Positions 36,230 through 45,721 of a stretch of 64,000 bases of DNA are shown here, piece after piece. The stretch is from an uncultured Acidobacteriota bacterium. Lineage in GTDB: Bacteria; Acidobacteriota; UBA6911; CAINFC01. The notes under the pieces were generated by a model. It was not told where the DNA came from. It did not search any database and saw only the letters and a list, made by a program, of their open reading frames with translations. Within the stretch, counting starts at the first letter, position 1; each line of letters opens with the position of its first letter. The DNA lies in assembly GCA_903847975.1 (NCBI GenBank), contig CAINFC010000077.1, forward strand, positions 51,983 to 115,982. The letters run 5' to 3'. Both the position numbers and the translations under genes were made by a program.

Positions 36230-38140
36230 CTAGCCCTTGATCTGATCGACCAGGGCTTGGTTGACCATGACCTTTTTCTGGTTGCGCAGGATCTGCTCCT
36301 TGGCTTCCAGGTAGGCCTGGTAGAAATTGGCTTTGCGGCGGTCCTCCAGGCTGCGACGGACGGCGCTCCGCTCCTTGACGTACAAAACCTCGTCGAAGGC
36401 ATCGATGGCCAGCAGCTGGAACACGGCATAGGCGGTGTTGGCCTTGACCGGATCGCTGGGTACGCCGACCTTGGCAGTAAAAACAGCCTTCATTACCTCT
36501 TCGCTGGTGCTCAGGGTTTCGTCGATGACCGCGCGCCGGGTAAAAGCCGCCGGCTTGGACACCGACAGGTTGAACTTTTTGGCTGCGGCCGCCATGGTTT
36601 CGCCGCCGCGCAGAGCCTGGGCAAACTGTTTGGCTTTGTTTTCCGCGAGCTGTACCGATTTTTCCTTTTTGTAGTCGGTTTCCACCGCGGCGCGCACCTC
36701 GCTCAGAGCCGGCAGATAGGAATCCTTTTTCTCGATCCATTTGGGGACAATGTAGCCGGTGGCCGCCTTGGCTGGCGTCCCGACTTCCCCGATATTTTTC
36801 AGTCCGAAGATGGTGCCCTGCAGGCCGGGAACGTCACCCAGTCCGGGGATCACCCCGTCCATTTTGAAGAACCCGGACTCGCCGACTTCCAGCCCTCTAT
36901 CGGTCGCCAGCTTTTTGATGTCCTGCCCGGCCCGCAGAAAGGCGGTCAGCTCGTCGGCGGTACGGCGGCCCATTTCGTCGGCCTTCTCCATCTGCAGAGT
37001 CTGCAGGGCCTGGGCCCGCAGCTGCTCGGCGGCCGGAGCCTTGCGATCTTCGGTCTTGATGATGTGAAATCCGTACTGGCTTTGCACCAGGTCGCTGATC
37101 TGGCCGGGAGCCAAGGCAAACGCCGCAGCCGAAAACTCCGGAACCATCTGGCCGCTCTTGAAATAGCCGAGGTCGCCGCCTTTGACGGCGCTGCCGGTGT
37201 CCTCGGAATGCTTTTTAGCCAGCTCTGCAAAGTCCGCACCCTTGCGGGCCTGTTCGAGGACCGTGGTGGCCTTGGCCTTGATCTCGTCTTCCTTGGTCTT
37301 GTCGTCCACCTTGAACAGGATATGTCGGGCACGGACTTCGGTCTGGTCCCCCTGGGAAAGGAGGGCCTGCTGAATTTCCTGCTCCGCAACCTGGACCTTG
37401 GCAAGCAGAGAGGAAGTGGGAACCTGCAGGAACTGGATTCGGCGCTGCTCGCCGGTGCTGTATTTTTCCTTGTTCTTCTCGAAATAGGCAGCCAGTTCCG
37501 ATTCCACGATGGCGACTTCCTTTATGAAATCGTCGGTCTTGAAGGCGACGTATTCGATGGTGGCCTTCTGGCGGCTCTCGGAAAACAGGTCGCGGATTTC
37601 CTGCTCGGAAACCCGGACGCCCGCCGTCAGCAGACTGCGCACCTTCTGAGCCAGAAGATCGTTGATCACGCTGCTCTCGAATTCATCCATCGTCATATTG
37701 TTGGCGCGGACCAGCTGCTCCATCCGGGCACGGCCGATGAAACGCCCGCCCTCGGACAAGCCGGGAATCTTGCGCAGGTAGTCCAGGATCTCTTCCTGGG
37801 AAACCTCGAATCCCAGCCGCCTGGCTTCCCGCCGAACGATGACGTCCTTGATCATCTTTTCCAGGGCGGCCTCTTCGATGCGCATCATCTTGAGGTACTG
37901 TTCCGCACCTTCGCCGAACTGGCGGCGGTACCGCTCGACCATGCGGTAGTACTCCTGGCGAAAGGGCGAAACTCCGATCTCTTCGCCGTCCACGGTGGCC
38001 ACCGTGGTCCCGGAGACTCCTCCCACGTTGCGTCCGCCGACGTCCACAAACATGAGCAGCATACCGATCGTCAGTCCAAAAATGACAATCCAGAGAATAA
38101 TTTTCAGGCGCTTCAATTTGCGCCGCATCAGATTCAGCAT
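36230..38140 (-). CDS. Membrane-anchored peptidyl-prolyl isomerase, PpiD/SurA type
   Basis: 636 residues, GGAGGAACG ribosome site. One N-terminal membrane helix (about 13-33) leaves the rest in the periplasm. Residues about 45-230 are the SurA_N-like chaperone region (VDGEEIGVSPFRQEYYRMVE; MDEFESSVINDLLAQKV). A single parvulin domain lies near 270-365 (VRARHILFKVDD, GGDLGYFKSGQMVPEFSAAAF, QSQYGFHIIKTED), with the usual HIL and FGFHI-like segments. A further chaperone-like region fills 380-630. PpiD helps newly exported proteins fold at the Sec translocon, fitting the many secreted proteins here. The promoter is divergent from mreB. Confidence 0.9.
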   Translation of the reverse strand: MLNLMRRKLKRLKIILWIVIFGLTIGMLLMFVDVGGRNVGGVSGTTVATVDGEEIGVSPFRQEYYRMVERYRRQFGEGAEQYLKMMRIEEAALEKMIKDVIVRREARRLGFEVSQEEILDYLRKIPGLSEGGRFIGRARMEQLVRANNMTMDEFESSVINDLLAQKVRSLLTAGVRVSEQEIRDLFSESRQKATIEYVAFKTDDFIKEVAIVESELAAYFEKNKEKYSTGEQRRIQFLQVPTSSLLAKVQVAEQEIQQALLSQGDQTEVRARHILFKVDDKTKEDEIKAKATTVLEQARKGADFAELAKKHSEDTGSAVKGGDLGYFKSGQMVPEFSAAAFALAPGQISDLVQSQYGFHIIKTEDRKAPAAEQLRAQALQTLQMEKADEMGRRTADELTAFLRAGQDIKKLATDRGLEVGESGFFKMDGVIPGLGDVPGLQGTIFGLKNIGEVGTPAKAATGYIVPKWIEKKDSYLPALSEVRAAVETDYKKEKSVQLAENKAKQFAQALRGGETMAAAAKKFNLSVSKPAAFTRRAVIDETLSTSEEVMKAVFTAKVGVPSDPVKANTAYAVFQLLAIDAFDEVLYVKERSAVRRSLEDRRKANFYQAYLEAKEQILRNQKKVMVNQALVDQIKG

Positions 38141-38181
38141 GAAATCGTTCCTCCAAAGGATGATTTTCTAAAAAGCCTCTT

Positions 38182-38278
38182 ATTATACCCGAAATGTCAT
38201 GGGAAGCCCCAGGAAGTTGTCGCCCGGAGGGCAGCCCGTGGGGCTTCCCTTGGAAAGTGGCCGGTTTTGTGTTACATT
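38182..38278. promoter_or_regulatory. Divergent promoters between ppiD-like gene and mreB
   Basis: On the minus strand a perfect TATAAT (reading 38187 to 38182) lies 42 bases before the ppiD-like start, with a weak -35. On the plus strand TTGGAA (38250-38255), a 17-base spacer and TACATT (38273-38278) with a TG at 38270-38271 form an extended -10 promoter for the mre operon, leaving a leader of about 80 bases. Confidence 0.5.
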
Positions 38279-38363
38279 CAGCGTTTCCACTACCGGCCCG
38301 CCAGGGAGAGGCCCGGACGGCAGGCCGGCGACATGGACTGACAGCAGGGAAAGGTTGATTTAT

Positions 38364-39389
38364 ATGGGTTTGCGGGGTTTATTCAATATTTTTTCCAGTG
38401 ACCTGGCGATCGATCTCGGGACCGCCAACACGGTGATTTATACGCTGAACAAGGGAATCGTGGTCAACGAACCCTCGGTGGTGGCCATCGATACCATGAC
38501 TAAGAAGGTGCATGCCGTCGGCCGGGAGGCCAAGGAGATGCTGGGGAGAACCCCGGGAAACATTTCGGCCATCAAGCCCCTGCGGGACGGTGTGATCGCC
38601 GATTTCGACGTCACCGAGGAAATGCTCAAGTACTTCATCCGCCTGGCGCACAACCGCAGCCACATGGTCAGCCCGCGGATCATCATCGGAATCCCTTCCG
38701 AAATCACCCAGGTGGAGAAGCGGGCGGTCAAGGAATCGGCTCTGCGGGCCAAGGCCAGCGAGGTCTACCTGGTGCAGCAGGCCATGGTCGCGGCCATCGG
38801 CGCCGGCATGCCGATCGAGGAGCCTAGCGGCAACATGATCATCGACATCGGCGGAGGGACGACGGATATCGCCGTCATTTCCCTGTCGGGGATCGTCTAC
38901 TCCAAGGCGGAAAAAGTGGCCGGCAACGAAATGGACGAGTCGATCGTCGATTTCATCAAGAAAAAATACAGCCTGCTGATCGGGGAGCGCACCGCGGAGC
39001 ACATCAAGATGGAAATCGGTTCGGCGGCCCCGCTGGACAAGCCCCTGTCTATGGACATCAAGGGGCGCCACCTGGTGGAGGGCATCCCCAAGACGATCAG
39101 CATCACCGACGCCGACATCCGCGAGGCGCTCCGCGGCTGCATTGAGGCCATCCTGCGCGCGGTGCGGACCGCCCTGGAGCAGACCCCGCCGGAGCTGTCC
39201 GCCGACATCATGGACCGCGGCATCGTTCTCTCGGGCGGAGGGGCCATGCTGAAAAACCTGGACCGGTTTATCAGCACCAACACCGGGCTGCCGGTTTACG
39301 TCGCCGAGGAGCCGCTGACCTGCGTGGTGCGCGGCACCGGGAAACTGCTTACCAATTTCGATCTGCTTCGTCGCATTTACGTCGATTGA
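38364..39389 (+). CDS. mreB: Rod shape-determining actin homologue MreB
   Basis: 341 residues from ATG 38364; the longer frame to 38199 includes the promoter. Actin-family nucleotide motifs are clear: DLAIDLGTANTVIY (phosphate 1), IIDIGGGTTDIAVISL (phosphate 2) and GIVLSGGGAMLKNLDRFI (adenosine). MreB polymerises under the inner membrane and guides lateral peptidoglycan synthesis by PBP2 and RodA, both encoded in the same operon. Followed 49 bases later by mreC. Confidence 0.98.
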   Translation: MGLRGLFNIFSSDLAIDLGTANTVIYTLNKGIVVNEPSVVAIDTMTKKVHAVGREAKEMLGRTPGNISAIKPLRDGVIADFDVTEEMLKYFIRLAHNRSHMVSPRIIIGIPSEITQVEKRAVKESALRAKASEVYLVQQAMVAAIGAGMPIEEPSGNMIIDIGGGTTDIAVISLSGIVYSKAEKVAGNEMDESIVDFIKKKYSLLIGERTAEHIKMEIGSAAPLDKPLSMDIKGRHLVEGIPKTISITDADIREALRGCIEAILRAVRTALEQTPPELSADIMDRGIVLSGGGAMLKNLDRFISTNTGLPVYVAEEPLTCVVRGTGKLLTNFDLLRRIYVD

Positions 39390-39438
39390 CCGGGCCTCTT
39401 CTCTCGACGGGAGAAGAGCCGCGCCGGGCGGGCATCTC

Positions 39439-40260
39439 ATGGTTAAACTGTTTCGGCCTCATCCCCTGGTCGTCCTGATTCCCCTGCTGATCGCCCAGCT
39501 GGCGATTCTTTCCCTGCAGGTCCGGAACAGCGAGGGGACCACCCTGCTCCGCCGGGCCACCCTGCTGGCCATTTCCCCTTTTCTGCTGGCGGCCAACACC
39601 GGCGAAAATTTTGTCGGCAGCGTGTGGAACGAATATGTCAGCCTGCGGGAAATCCGAAACGAGAACGAATCGCTCAAGGAAAAAATCCAGGCCATGAACC
39701 TGGAGTCCAACCGCGTCCTCTCCTCGCTGCGGCAGGCCGGGCAGTGGCAAGCTCTTCTGGAGCTGCGCGGCCAGCTTTCCTTTCAAACCAAGACCGCCCG
39801 CATCATCGGCCGCAGCCCGTCCTTCCTCTCCTTCACGCTGATGGTGGACCGGGGCTCGGAGGACGGCGTCCGCAAAGACGACCCGGTCATCAACGCCGAA
39901 GGGGTCGTCGGCCGGGTGATCAGCGTCTTTCCCCGGACGGCGGAAGTCCACGTGATCCTGGACTCGGATGCCGCCGCCGGATCCCTGCTGTCCCGGACCC
40001 ACCTCCAGGGCGTGATCAGCGGGACCGGCACCTCTTTTCTCAAGCTGAACTACGTCCTCAACCAGGAGGACGTGCAGGTGGGCGACAAGGTGGTCACCTC
40101 GGGGCTGGACAACGTATTCCCCAAGGATCTGACCGTGGGGCGGGTGGTCCGGGTGCGGCAGGGGGAAAGCGTATTCAAGGAAATCGATGTCCTGCCGGTG
40201 GTGGATTTCACGCGCCTGGAAACGGTTCTGGTCGTGGTTAACCTGAGGCCCCGGTCGTGA
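39439..40260 (+). CDS. mreC: Rod shape-determining protein MreC
   Basis: 273 residues. One N-terminal membrane helix (about 10-28), a coiled-coil stretch (LREIRNENESLKEKIQAMNLE, about 70-90) and the periplasmic beta domain with DRGSEDGVRKDDPVINAEGVVGRVI and GDKVVTSGLDNVFPKDLTVGRV, the family hallmarks. MreC connects MreB filaments to PBP2 and activates it. Its stop overlaps the mreD start (GTGA). Confidence 0.95.
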   Translation: MVKLFRPHPLVVLIPLLIAQLAILSLQVRNSEGTTLLRRATLLAISPFLLAANTGENFVGSVWNEYVSLREIRNENESLKEKIQAMNLESNRVLSSLRQAGQWQALLELRGQLSFQTKTARIIGRSPSFLSFTLMVDRGSEDGVRKDDPVINAEGVVGRVISVFPRTAEVHVILDSDAAAGSLLSRTHLQGVISGTGTSFLKLNYVLNQEDVQVGDKVVTSGLDNVFPKDLTVGRVVRVRQGESVFKEIDVLPVVDFTRLETVLVVVNLRPRS

Positions 40261-40733
40261 TCGAATTTTTAAAAGTGGTGGTCATTACCCTGGTGGCGGT
40301 GTTTTCCCAGCTGCTCCTCACCAAGCACCTGGAATATTTTTATCTGCTCGACATTCCGCTTATAGCAGTGGTATACTTCGGAACCTACAAGGGTAGGATC
40401 GAGTCCTGCGTTATCGGCGGGGTAATCGGGCTCATCCAGGACAGTATTTCTGGTTTGCCATTGGGAATGAACGGATTTAGCAAGACATTACTGGGATACA
40501 TGTCGGCATCGGCGTCCAGGCGCCTGGTCCTGGAGCGATTCGGCATGCTGTTGGGGCTGATGCTGGTTTTATCCCTGACGGACTCCACCATCAAGCTGGT
40601 TCTTTTCCTGGGCACCGGACTGACCATACCGACGCGCTACGCAATGGCTACTCTGCTGCAGGCTCTGCTCAGCACTCCGCCCGGTGCCGCTGCCATGGTG
40701 GGTTTGACGAAACTGGATCGTTGGAGAGAATAG
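40257..40733 (+). CDS. mreD: Rod shape-determining protein MreD
   Basis: 158 residues starting with GTG, overlapping mreC by four bases. Five hydrophobic segments, with DIPLIAVVYFGTYKGRIESCVIGGVIGLIQDSISGLPLG holding the Gly/Asp pattern of the family. An inner-membrane partner of MreC and RodA. Confidence 0.9.
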   Translation: MIEFLKVVVITLVAVFSQLLLTKHLEYFYLLDIPLIAVVYFGTYKGRIESCVIGGVIGLIQDSISGLPLGMNGFSKTLLGYMSASASRRLVLERFGMLLGLMLVLSLTDSTIKLVLFLGTGLTIPTRYAMATLLQALLSTPPGAAAMVGLTKLDRWRE

Positions 40734-40757
40734 GCAAGGAAACGAGGGCGGCGGTCC

Positions 40758-42650
40758 ATGAAGCTGATCAAGGATCAGAAGGTTTTACTGTCGAAAATCC
40801 GCGTCCTGCAGTACGTCATCTTTGGCATTTTCCTGGTCATTGTCTGCCAGCTCTGGAACCTGCAGATTCTCCGCGGGCCCGAATACCAGCAGATGGCAGA
40901 GCGCAACCGCATCCGCACTCTGGACGTACCCGCCCCGCGGGGCATCATCCGCGACCGTGAGGGAAGGTCGCTGGTCAGCAACCGGCCTTCTTTCAACATC
41001 CAGGTAAACCTCGAAAACCTCAAGGGGAAAGACAAAGCGGAAAGCGAGCGGAAGGAAGCGGACATGCTTCTTTTCCTGGAGCGCGAGCTGAAGCTGGACC
41101 GCACCTCGGTCCGGGAGCGGCTGGACCGCTTCGGCAACGGCCCGCTCTACAAGCCCATCACCATCAAGGAGGATGTGTCCTGGGCGGATGTCGGCACGGT
41201 GGAGGCCCACTTGCGCGAGCACCCCGAGCTGACGGTCAGCCAGGAGCCGCGCCGCATTTATCCGTTGGGAGCAGTCGGGGCCCACGTGCTCGGCTACGTC
41301 GGGGAAATCAGCGAAGAGCAGGTGGGTTCGGATGAATTTCCGAGCAGCCGGCGAGGAGACCTGATCGGCAAGCACGGCATGGAGCGGGTTTACAACTCCA
41401 TGCTGACCGGCAAGGACGGCTTTCGCCAGGTGGTGGTCAACAGTCTGGGCCGGGTGGCCAAAACCCTGCAGCGGCAGGATGCCGTGCCGGGCAAGGACGT
41501 TTTCCTGACCCTGGACCTGGACCTGCAGATGGTCGCCGAAAAGCTGCTCGAGGGGCGCATGGGAACCCTGGTGGCCATGAATCCCAACAACGGCGAGATT
41601 CTCGCCATGGTCAGCCGGCCGGCCTTCGATCCCAACAGCTTCATCAGCCGGATTTCCTCCCGCAACTGGCAGGAGCTGATCAGCGATCCGGCCAGCCCCT
41701 TCATGAACCGTGCCATCCAGGCCACCTACAGCCCGGGCTCCATTTTCAAAATCATCATGGCCCACGCCGGCCTGGCCGAGGGGGCCATCGACCCCTCCCA
41801 CTGGATTTTCTGCAACGGCGAGATCAGCATGTACGACCGCGTCTTCCACTGCAGCCATCGCGGAGGGCACGGCTACGTCAACGTCAGCGCCGCCATTCAG
41901 AGCTCCTGCAACATTTACTTCTACCTGCTGGGCAAGCAGATGGGAATCGACGTGATATCCCGCTATGCCAGAAGCCTGGGCCTGGGCGAAAAAACCGGAA
42001 TCGACCTGCCCGGAGAGCGCACCGGCCTGGTGCCCGACGCCCAGTGGAAAAAGAAGCGGTACGGCAACCCCTGGTATGCAGGGGAAACCATTTCCGTGGC
42101 CATCGGCCAGGGCGCGCTCTCGGCCACTCCTCTGCAGATCCTGGAGGCCATCAGCGCCCTGTCGGTCGGGGGGCGGCTGCCCCAGCCTCACCTGCTGCTG
42201 AACGACCCGCGCTATTCCGCTTCCGAAGCCCTGAAGCCCATGGCGGCTTCCTATTCTTCGGAAAACCGGGCCCTGCTGCGCGACGCCATGTGGCGCGTGG
42301 TCAATTCCGGTGGGACCGGCTATCTGGCGGCCGTGGGAGGGATGGACGTCTGCGGAAAAACGGGGACGGTACAGGTGATCGGGAAAGAAAAGCGGACGGA
42401 ATTGAACATCCCCGAAGGAGCCCGCGAGGACCTGGAAGACCACGCCTGGTTTGTGGGCTTCGCCCCGAAGAACTCCCCGGAAATCGCCGTTGTGGCCTTC
42501 GTGGAACACGGCGGCACCGGCGGGAGAAGCGCCGCTCCCATGGCGGCGGAAGTGTTCCGGGAATATTTCAGCAAGAAGGGCCTGATTCCTCCTGCCGTCG
42601 ATACCCATATCGCCGACATACGGCCGGCGAATCCCTCTCCCCAGCCATGA
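40758..42650 (+). CDS. mrdA: Penicillin-binding protein 2 (elongasome transpeptidase)
   Basis: 630 residues with one N-terminal membrane helix (about 15-37). The dimerisation domain starts with ILDVPAPRGIIRDREGR (seen as TLDVPAPRGIIRDREG) and includes YPLGAVGAHVLGYVGEI. The transpeptidase domain has the catalytic Ser near residue 329 in SPGSIFK (SxxK), SSCN (SxN) and CGKTGTVQ (KTG). It cross-links peptidoglycan during cell elongation, working with RodA. Its stop overlaps the rodA start by four bases. Confidence 0.96.
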   Translation: MKLIKDQKVLLSKIRVLQYVIFGIFLVIVCQLWNLQILRGPEYQQMAERNRIRTLDVPAPRGIIRDREGRSLVSNRPSFNIQVNLENLKGKDKAESERKEADMLLFLERELKLDRTSVRERLDRFGNGPLYKPITIKEDVSWADVGTVEAHLREHPELTVSQEPRRIYPLGAVGAHVLGYVGEISEEQVGSDEFPSSRRGDLIGKHGMERVYNSMLTGKDGFRQVVVNSLGRVAKTLQRQDAVPGKDVFLTLDLDLQMVAEKLLEGRMGTLVAMNPNNGEILAMVSRPAFDPNSFISRISSRNWQELISDPASPFMNRAIQATYSPGSIFKIIMAHAGLAEGAIDPSHWIFCNGEISMYDRVFHCSHRGGHGYVNVSAAIQSSCNIYFYLLGKQMGIDVISRYARSLGLGEKTGIDLPGERTGLVPDAQWKKKRYGNPWYAGETISVAIGQGALSATPLQILEAISALSVGGRLPQPHLLLNDPRYSASEALKPMAASYSSENRALLRDAMWRVVNSGGTGYLAAVGGMDVCGKTGTVQVIGKEKRTELNIPEGAREDLEDHAWFVGFAPKNSPEIAVVAFVEHGGTGGRSAAPMAAEVFREYFSKKGLIPPAVDTHIADIRPANPSPQP

Positions 42651-43741
42651 TCGAACGCCGCACCTGGCGCCAGTTCGACTGGAAGTTGCTGCTGGCGGTC
42701 CTGGCCCTGTGCGCCATCGGGGTGGTCTTCGTGCACAGCGCCACCTTCGGCACCGAAAAGAACTCCGAGTATCTGTACAAGCAGCTGATCTGGATACTGG
42801 CCGGACTGACCATCTGGGCCATGGTTCTCTTCCCGGATTACCACATGCTGGCCGAATGGGCCCTGGTGTTTTACGTTTTCCTGCTGGGGGTCCTGGTCGC
42901 CGTACTGATCTTCGGCCACACGGTGCACGGCTCCAAGAGCTGGTTTCATTTCGGCCTTTTTTCCGTGCAGCCTTCGGAGCTGGTCAAGGTGGCCGCCATT
43001 GTGGTCCTGGCGCGCTATTTCAGCGATACCCGGTCCCTGGACCAGCTCACCCTGCAGGAAATCGGGATCGGGGCCCTGATCGTGGCCACCCCCATGCTGC
43101 TGATCCTGATGCAGGGGGACCTGGGAACCACCCTTACCCTGCTTCCCGTCTATGCCGCCATGTCGTTCGTCAGCGGGCTGCAGCGCAGGCACATTGTCAT
43201 TGCCCTGATCCTTTTCCTGGTCCTGGCGCCGCTCTCCTGGGGCCTGCTCAAGGACTACCAGAAGGACCGCATCCGCTTCTTCATCCACCCGGAAGAGGAG
43301 CCTTACGGCTCGGGCTACCAGGCCCTGCAGGCCAAAATCGCCATCGGCTCCGGGCAGCTTTACGGCAAAGGACTGAAGCAGGGGAGCCAGAGCCAGCTGG
43401 GTTTCATTCCCTACCGCCATACCGATTTCATTTTTGCCGTGATCGCCGAAGAAAAGGGGCTCTTCGGGGTGCTGATCGTGCTGCTGCTTTACCTGATCCT
43501 CTTCTATCTGATTTTCGACGGCATTCATACCGCCCGGGACCGGCTGGGGATCCTGATCTGCACCGGCGTGGTGGCCCTGCTGCTGATTCATGTAACCCTG
43601 AACATCGGCATGGTGATCGGGCTGCTGCCCATCACCGGGCTCCCCCTGCCGCTCATCAGCTCCGGCGGCTCCTCCATGCTGGCCAATTTCCTGGCCCTGG
43701 GCCTGGTGATGAACATCAAGCTGCGGCGCTACGCCAACTGA
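42647..43741 (+). CDS. rodA: Peptidoglycan glycosyltransferase RodA (SEDS family)
   Basis: 364 residues from ATG 42647, with about ten membrane helices. SEDS signatures are HGSKSWFHFGLFSVQPSELVKVA, GYQALQAKIAIGSGQLYGKGLKQGSQSQLGFIPYRHTDFIFAVIAEE and the closing GLPLPLISSGGSSMLANFLALG. RodA polymerises lipid II into glycan strands at the lateral wall, in complex with PBP2. Last gene of the mre operon. Confidence 0.96.
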   Translation: MIERRTWRQFDWKLLLAVLALCAIGVVFVHSATFGTEKNSEYLYKQLIWILAGLTIWAMVLFPDYHMLAEWALVFYVFLLGVLVAVLIFGHTVHGSKSWFHFGLFSVQPSELVKVAAIVVLARYFSDTRSLDQLTLQEIGIGALIVATPMLLILMQGDLGTTLTLLPVYAAMSFVSGLQRRHIVIALILFLVLAPLSWGLLKDYQKDRIRFFIHPEEEPYGSGYQALQAKIAIGSGQLYGKGLKQGSQSQLGFIPYRHTDFIFAVIAEEKGLFGVLIVLLLYLILFYLIFDGIHTARDRLGILICTGVVALLLIHVTLNIGMVIGLLPITGLPLPLISSGGSSMLANFLALGLVMNIKLRRYAN

Positions 43742-43850
43742 CGGCCGCCCTCCGCCCGGGCCTTCTCCCGGCCATGCCGGCAGGGGTTTTCAGGCCGATA
43801 GCGACGATTCCTTTTTCTTGGGTTACAATACATATTCTGCCTCGATCGAT

Positions 43851-45620
43851 ATGAGCCGTCTTGCTTTAAAACAATGGATAACCGATCGGCTAAGCCGCTT
43901 TTCCTGGAATCAGGAGCAGCTGGCCTTTGTTTTTTCCCTGCTGCTCGGCGGCCTTTGCGGCTTCACCGCGATTCTGTTCCTTTCTTCGATCCATGCCGTG
44001 GACTGGATGGGCGATTACCTGCGCTACCGGCTGGCGCGAACCGGCTACCCGTGGCTGGGGGCCCTGGTTCCGGCCCTGGGGGGGCTTCTGGCCGGGCTGA
44101 TCATGACCTATGTGGCCCGGGGGGTCAGCAGCAGCGGCGTGCCGGACGTCAAGGTAGCCCTGCATTTCCGCCAGGGGATCATCTCGCTCAAGTCGGTGAT
44201 CGGCAAGTTTCTGGTCAGCGCCATTTCCCTGGGCTCCGGAATTTCCCTGGGCCGGGAAGGGCCGACGCTGCAGATCAGCGCCGGGATCGGCTCTTTTCTG
44301 TCGCGCCTTTTCCGCCTGAACCGCTTCTATACCAAGAACCTGCTGGGGGTTGGCGCCGCGGCCGGGATCGCCGCGGCCTTCAATGCCCCGATTGCCGCCG
44401 TTACCTATATATTGGAAGAGCTGATGAAGAACTTCCACCCTCGCATCCTGGGGCCTACCTTTCTGGGCGCGGTGATCGCCGCCATGATCGAGAGGATTGC
44501 CATGAGCGGCGGCTCCCTGGTCTGGAACTACGGCGATATCCGCATCAGCCCGCTGGAATCGGTTTACTTTGCCGTGGTCGGCTTGCTGGCCGCCTTCCTG
44601 GCCCCCTTGCTGAACCGCTTCTTTCTGGGGTGCATCGCCGTCTTCCATCGTATCCCCGGACCGCTTTACGCGCACACCTTTCTCGGCGGACTGTCCACCG
44701 GGGTGATCGGCCTTTATTTCCCGCAGGTTCTGGGCATGGGCTACGGCGGGATCAATGCCGCCGTCCAGGGGGTGCTGGACGGCGGAGATGCCCTGCAGCT
44801 GATGGGCGCCAAGGCGCTGGCTTCCTCCCTGGCGTACGGCAGCGGCGTCCCCGGGGGGGTCTTCGCGCCGGTTCTTTTCATCGGATCGATGATGGGGTCG
44901 GCAATCGGCTCCCTGGTGAAGTGGGTGGCCCCCGCCGGGGCGATTCTCAGCACCGGGCCGTACGCCCTGGTAGGGATGGGTGCCCTGTTTGCCGGCGTGT
45001 TCCAGGCCCCGATCACCGCCATCTTTTTTATTTTCGAGATTACCGGAAGCTATCCGCTGATTCTTCCGCTAATGCTGGCCTGCGCCATCAGCACCGTGAT
45101 TTCGCGCAGCCTGCAGGAGTTCGGCTTCTACGACCTGGTTCTGGACCGGAGGGGCATCCGGATTCCCACCCAGCACGATTTAAGCATGCTGTCGGAAATG
45201 ACCGTGGGAGACACCATGAGCCGCAGCACAGTCTGCTTCAATTGGGCCATGACCGTCCAGGAGAGCCTGGGCCTGGTTTCCTCGACCCGCTGGCGCTTTT
45301 TCCCGGTCCTGGACGAGGAGGGCCGGCTGGAGGGGATGATCAGCGAGGCGGAGCTGCGCAAGGCCATGAGCCGCAAGGAAGGATCGCGGCTGCTGGTACA
45401 TTACCTGGACCGCCAGAATCTGCAGATGGTGGAGTCCGATCAGTCGCTGGCGGTGGTCATGGAAAAGCTGGCGCTCTTCCGGTATCCGGCGCTGCCGGTG
45501 GTCAACTCCGAAGAGGAGCGGCAGGTGATCGGCATCATTACCACCCGGGATATCCTTCGCGCCTATACCCGTTCGCGGAGCAGTGTGCACAGCAGTGTCA
45601 GCCGGAGAACCGCCCTGTGA
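43851..45620 (+). CDS. ClC-family chloride channel/exchanger with C-terminal CBS domains
   Basis: 589 residues from ATG 43851. About eleven membrane helices with the ion-path motifs GSGISLGREGP (containing the gating glutamate), the GxFxP-type GVPGGVFAPVLF, and ILEELM, whose second acidic position matches the internal proton glutamate of bacterial exchangers. Both glutamates present suggests Cl-/H+ exchange rather than a pure channel. The last ~140 residues hold two CBS domains (TVGDTMSRSTVCF; LQMVESDQSLAVVMEKL), which usually bind adenine nucleotides and regulate gating. No clear ribosome site precedes the start. Confidence 0.92.
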   Translation: MSRLALKQWITDRLSRFSWNQEQLAFVFSLLLGGLCGFTAILFLSSIHAVDWMGDYLRYRLARTGYPWLGALVPALGGLLAGLIMTYVARGVSSSGVPDVKVALHFRQGIISLKSVIGKFLVSAISLGSGISLGREGPTLQISAGIGSFLSRLFRLNRFYTKNLLGVGAAAGIAAAFNAPIAAVTYILEELMKNFHPRILGPTFLGAVIAAMIERIAMSGGSLVWNYGDIRISPLESVYFAVVGLLAAFLAPLLNRFFLGCIAVFHRIPGPLYAHTFLGGLSTGVIGLYFPQVLGMGYGGINAAVQGVLDGGDALQLMGAKALASSLAYGSGVPGGVFAPVLFIGSMMGSAIGSLVKWVAPAGAILSTGPYALVGMGALFAGVFQAPITAIFFIFEITGSYPLILPLMLACAISTVISRSLQEFGFYDLVLDRRGIRIPTQHDLSMLSEMTVGDTMSRSTVCFNWAMTVQESLGLVSSTRWRFFPVLDEEGRLEGMISEAELRKAMSRKEGSRLLVHYLDRQNLQMVESDQSLAVVMEKLALFRYPALPVVNSEEERQVIGIITTRDILRAYTRSRSSVHSSVSRRTAL

Positions 45621-45721
45621 TCCGCCCGGCAGGATGAAGCCGGCAGGGCGGCGCGGCGGGGCGGGGCGGTAAGCAATAATAAGCAATAAGGTTGAAATGT
45701 AATTTGAGGTGGATTCGCGGT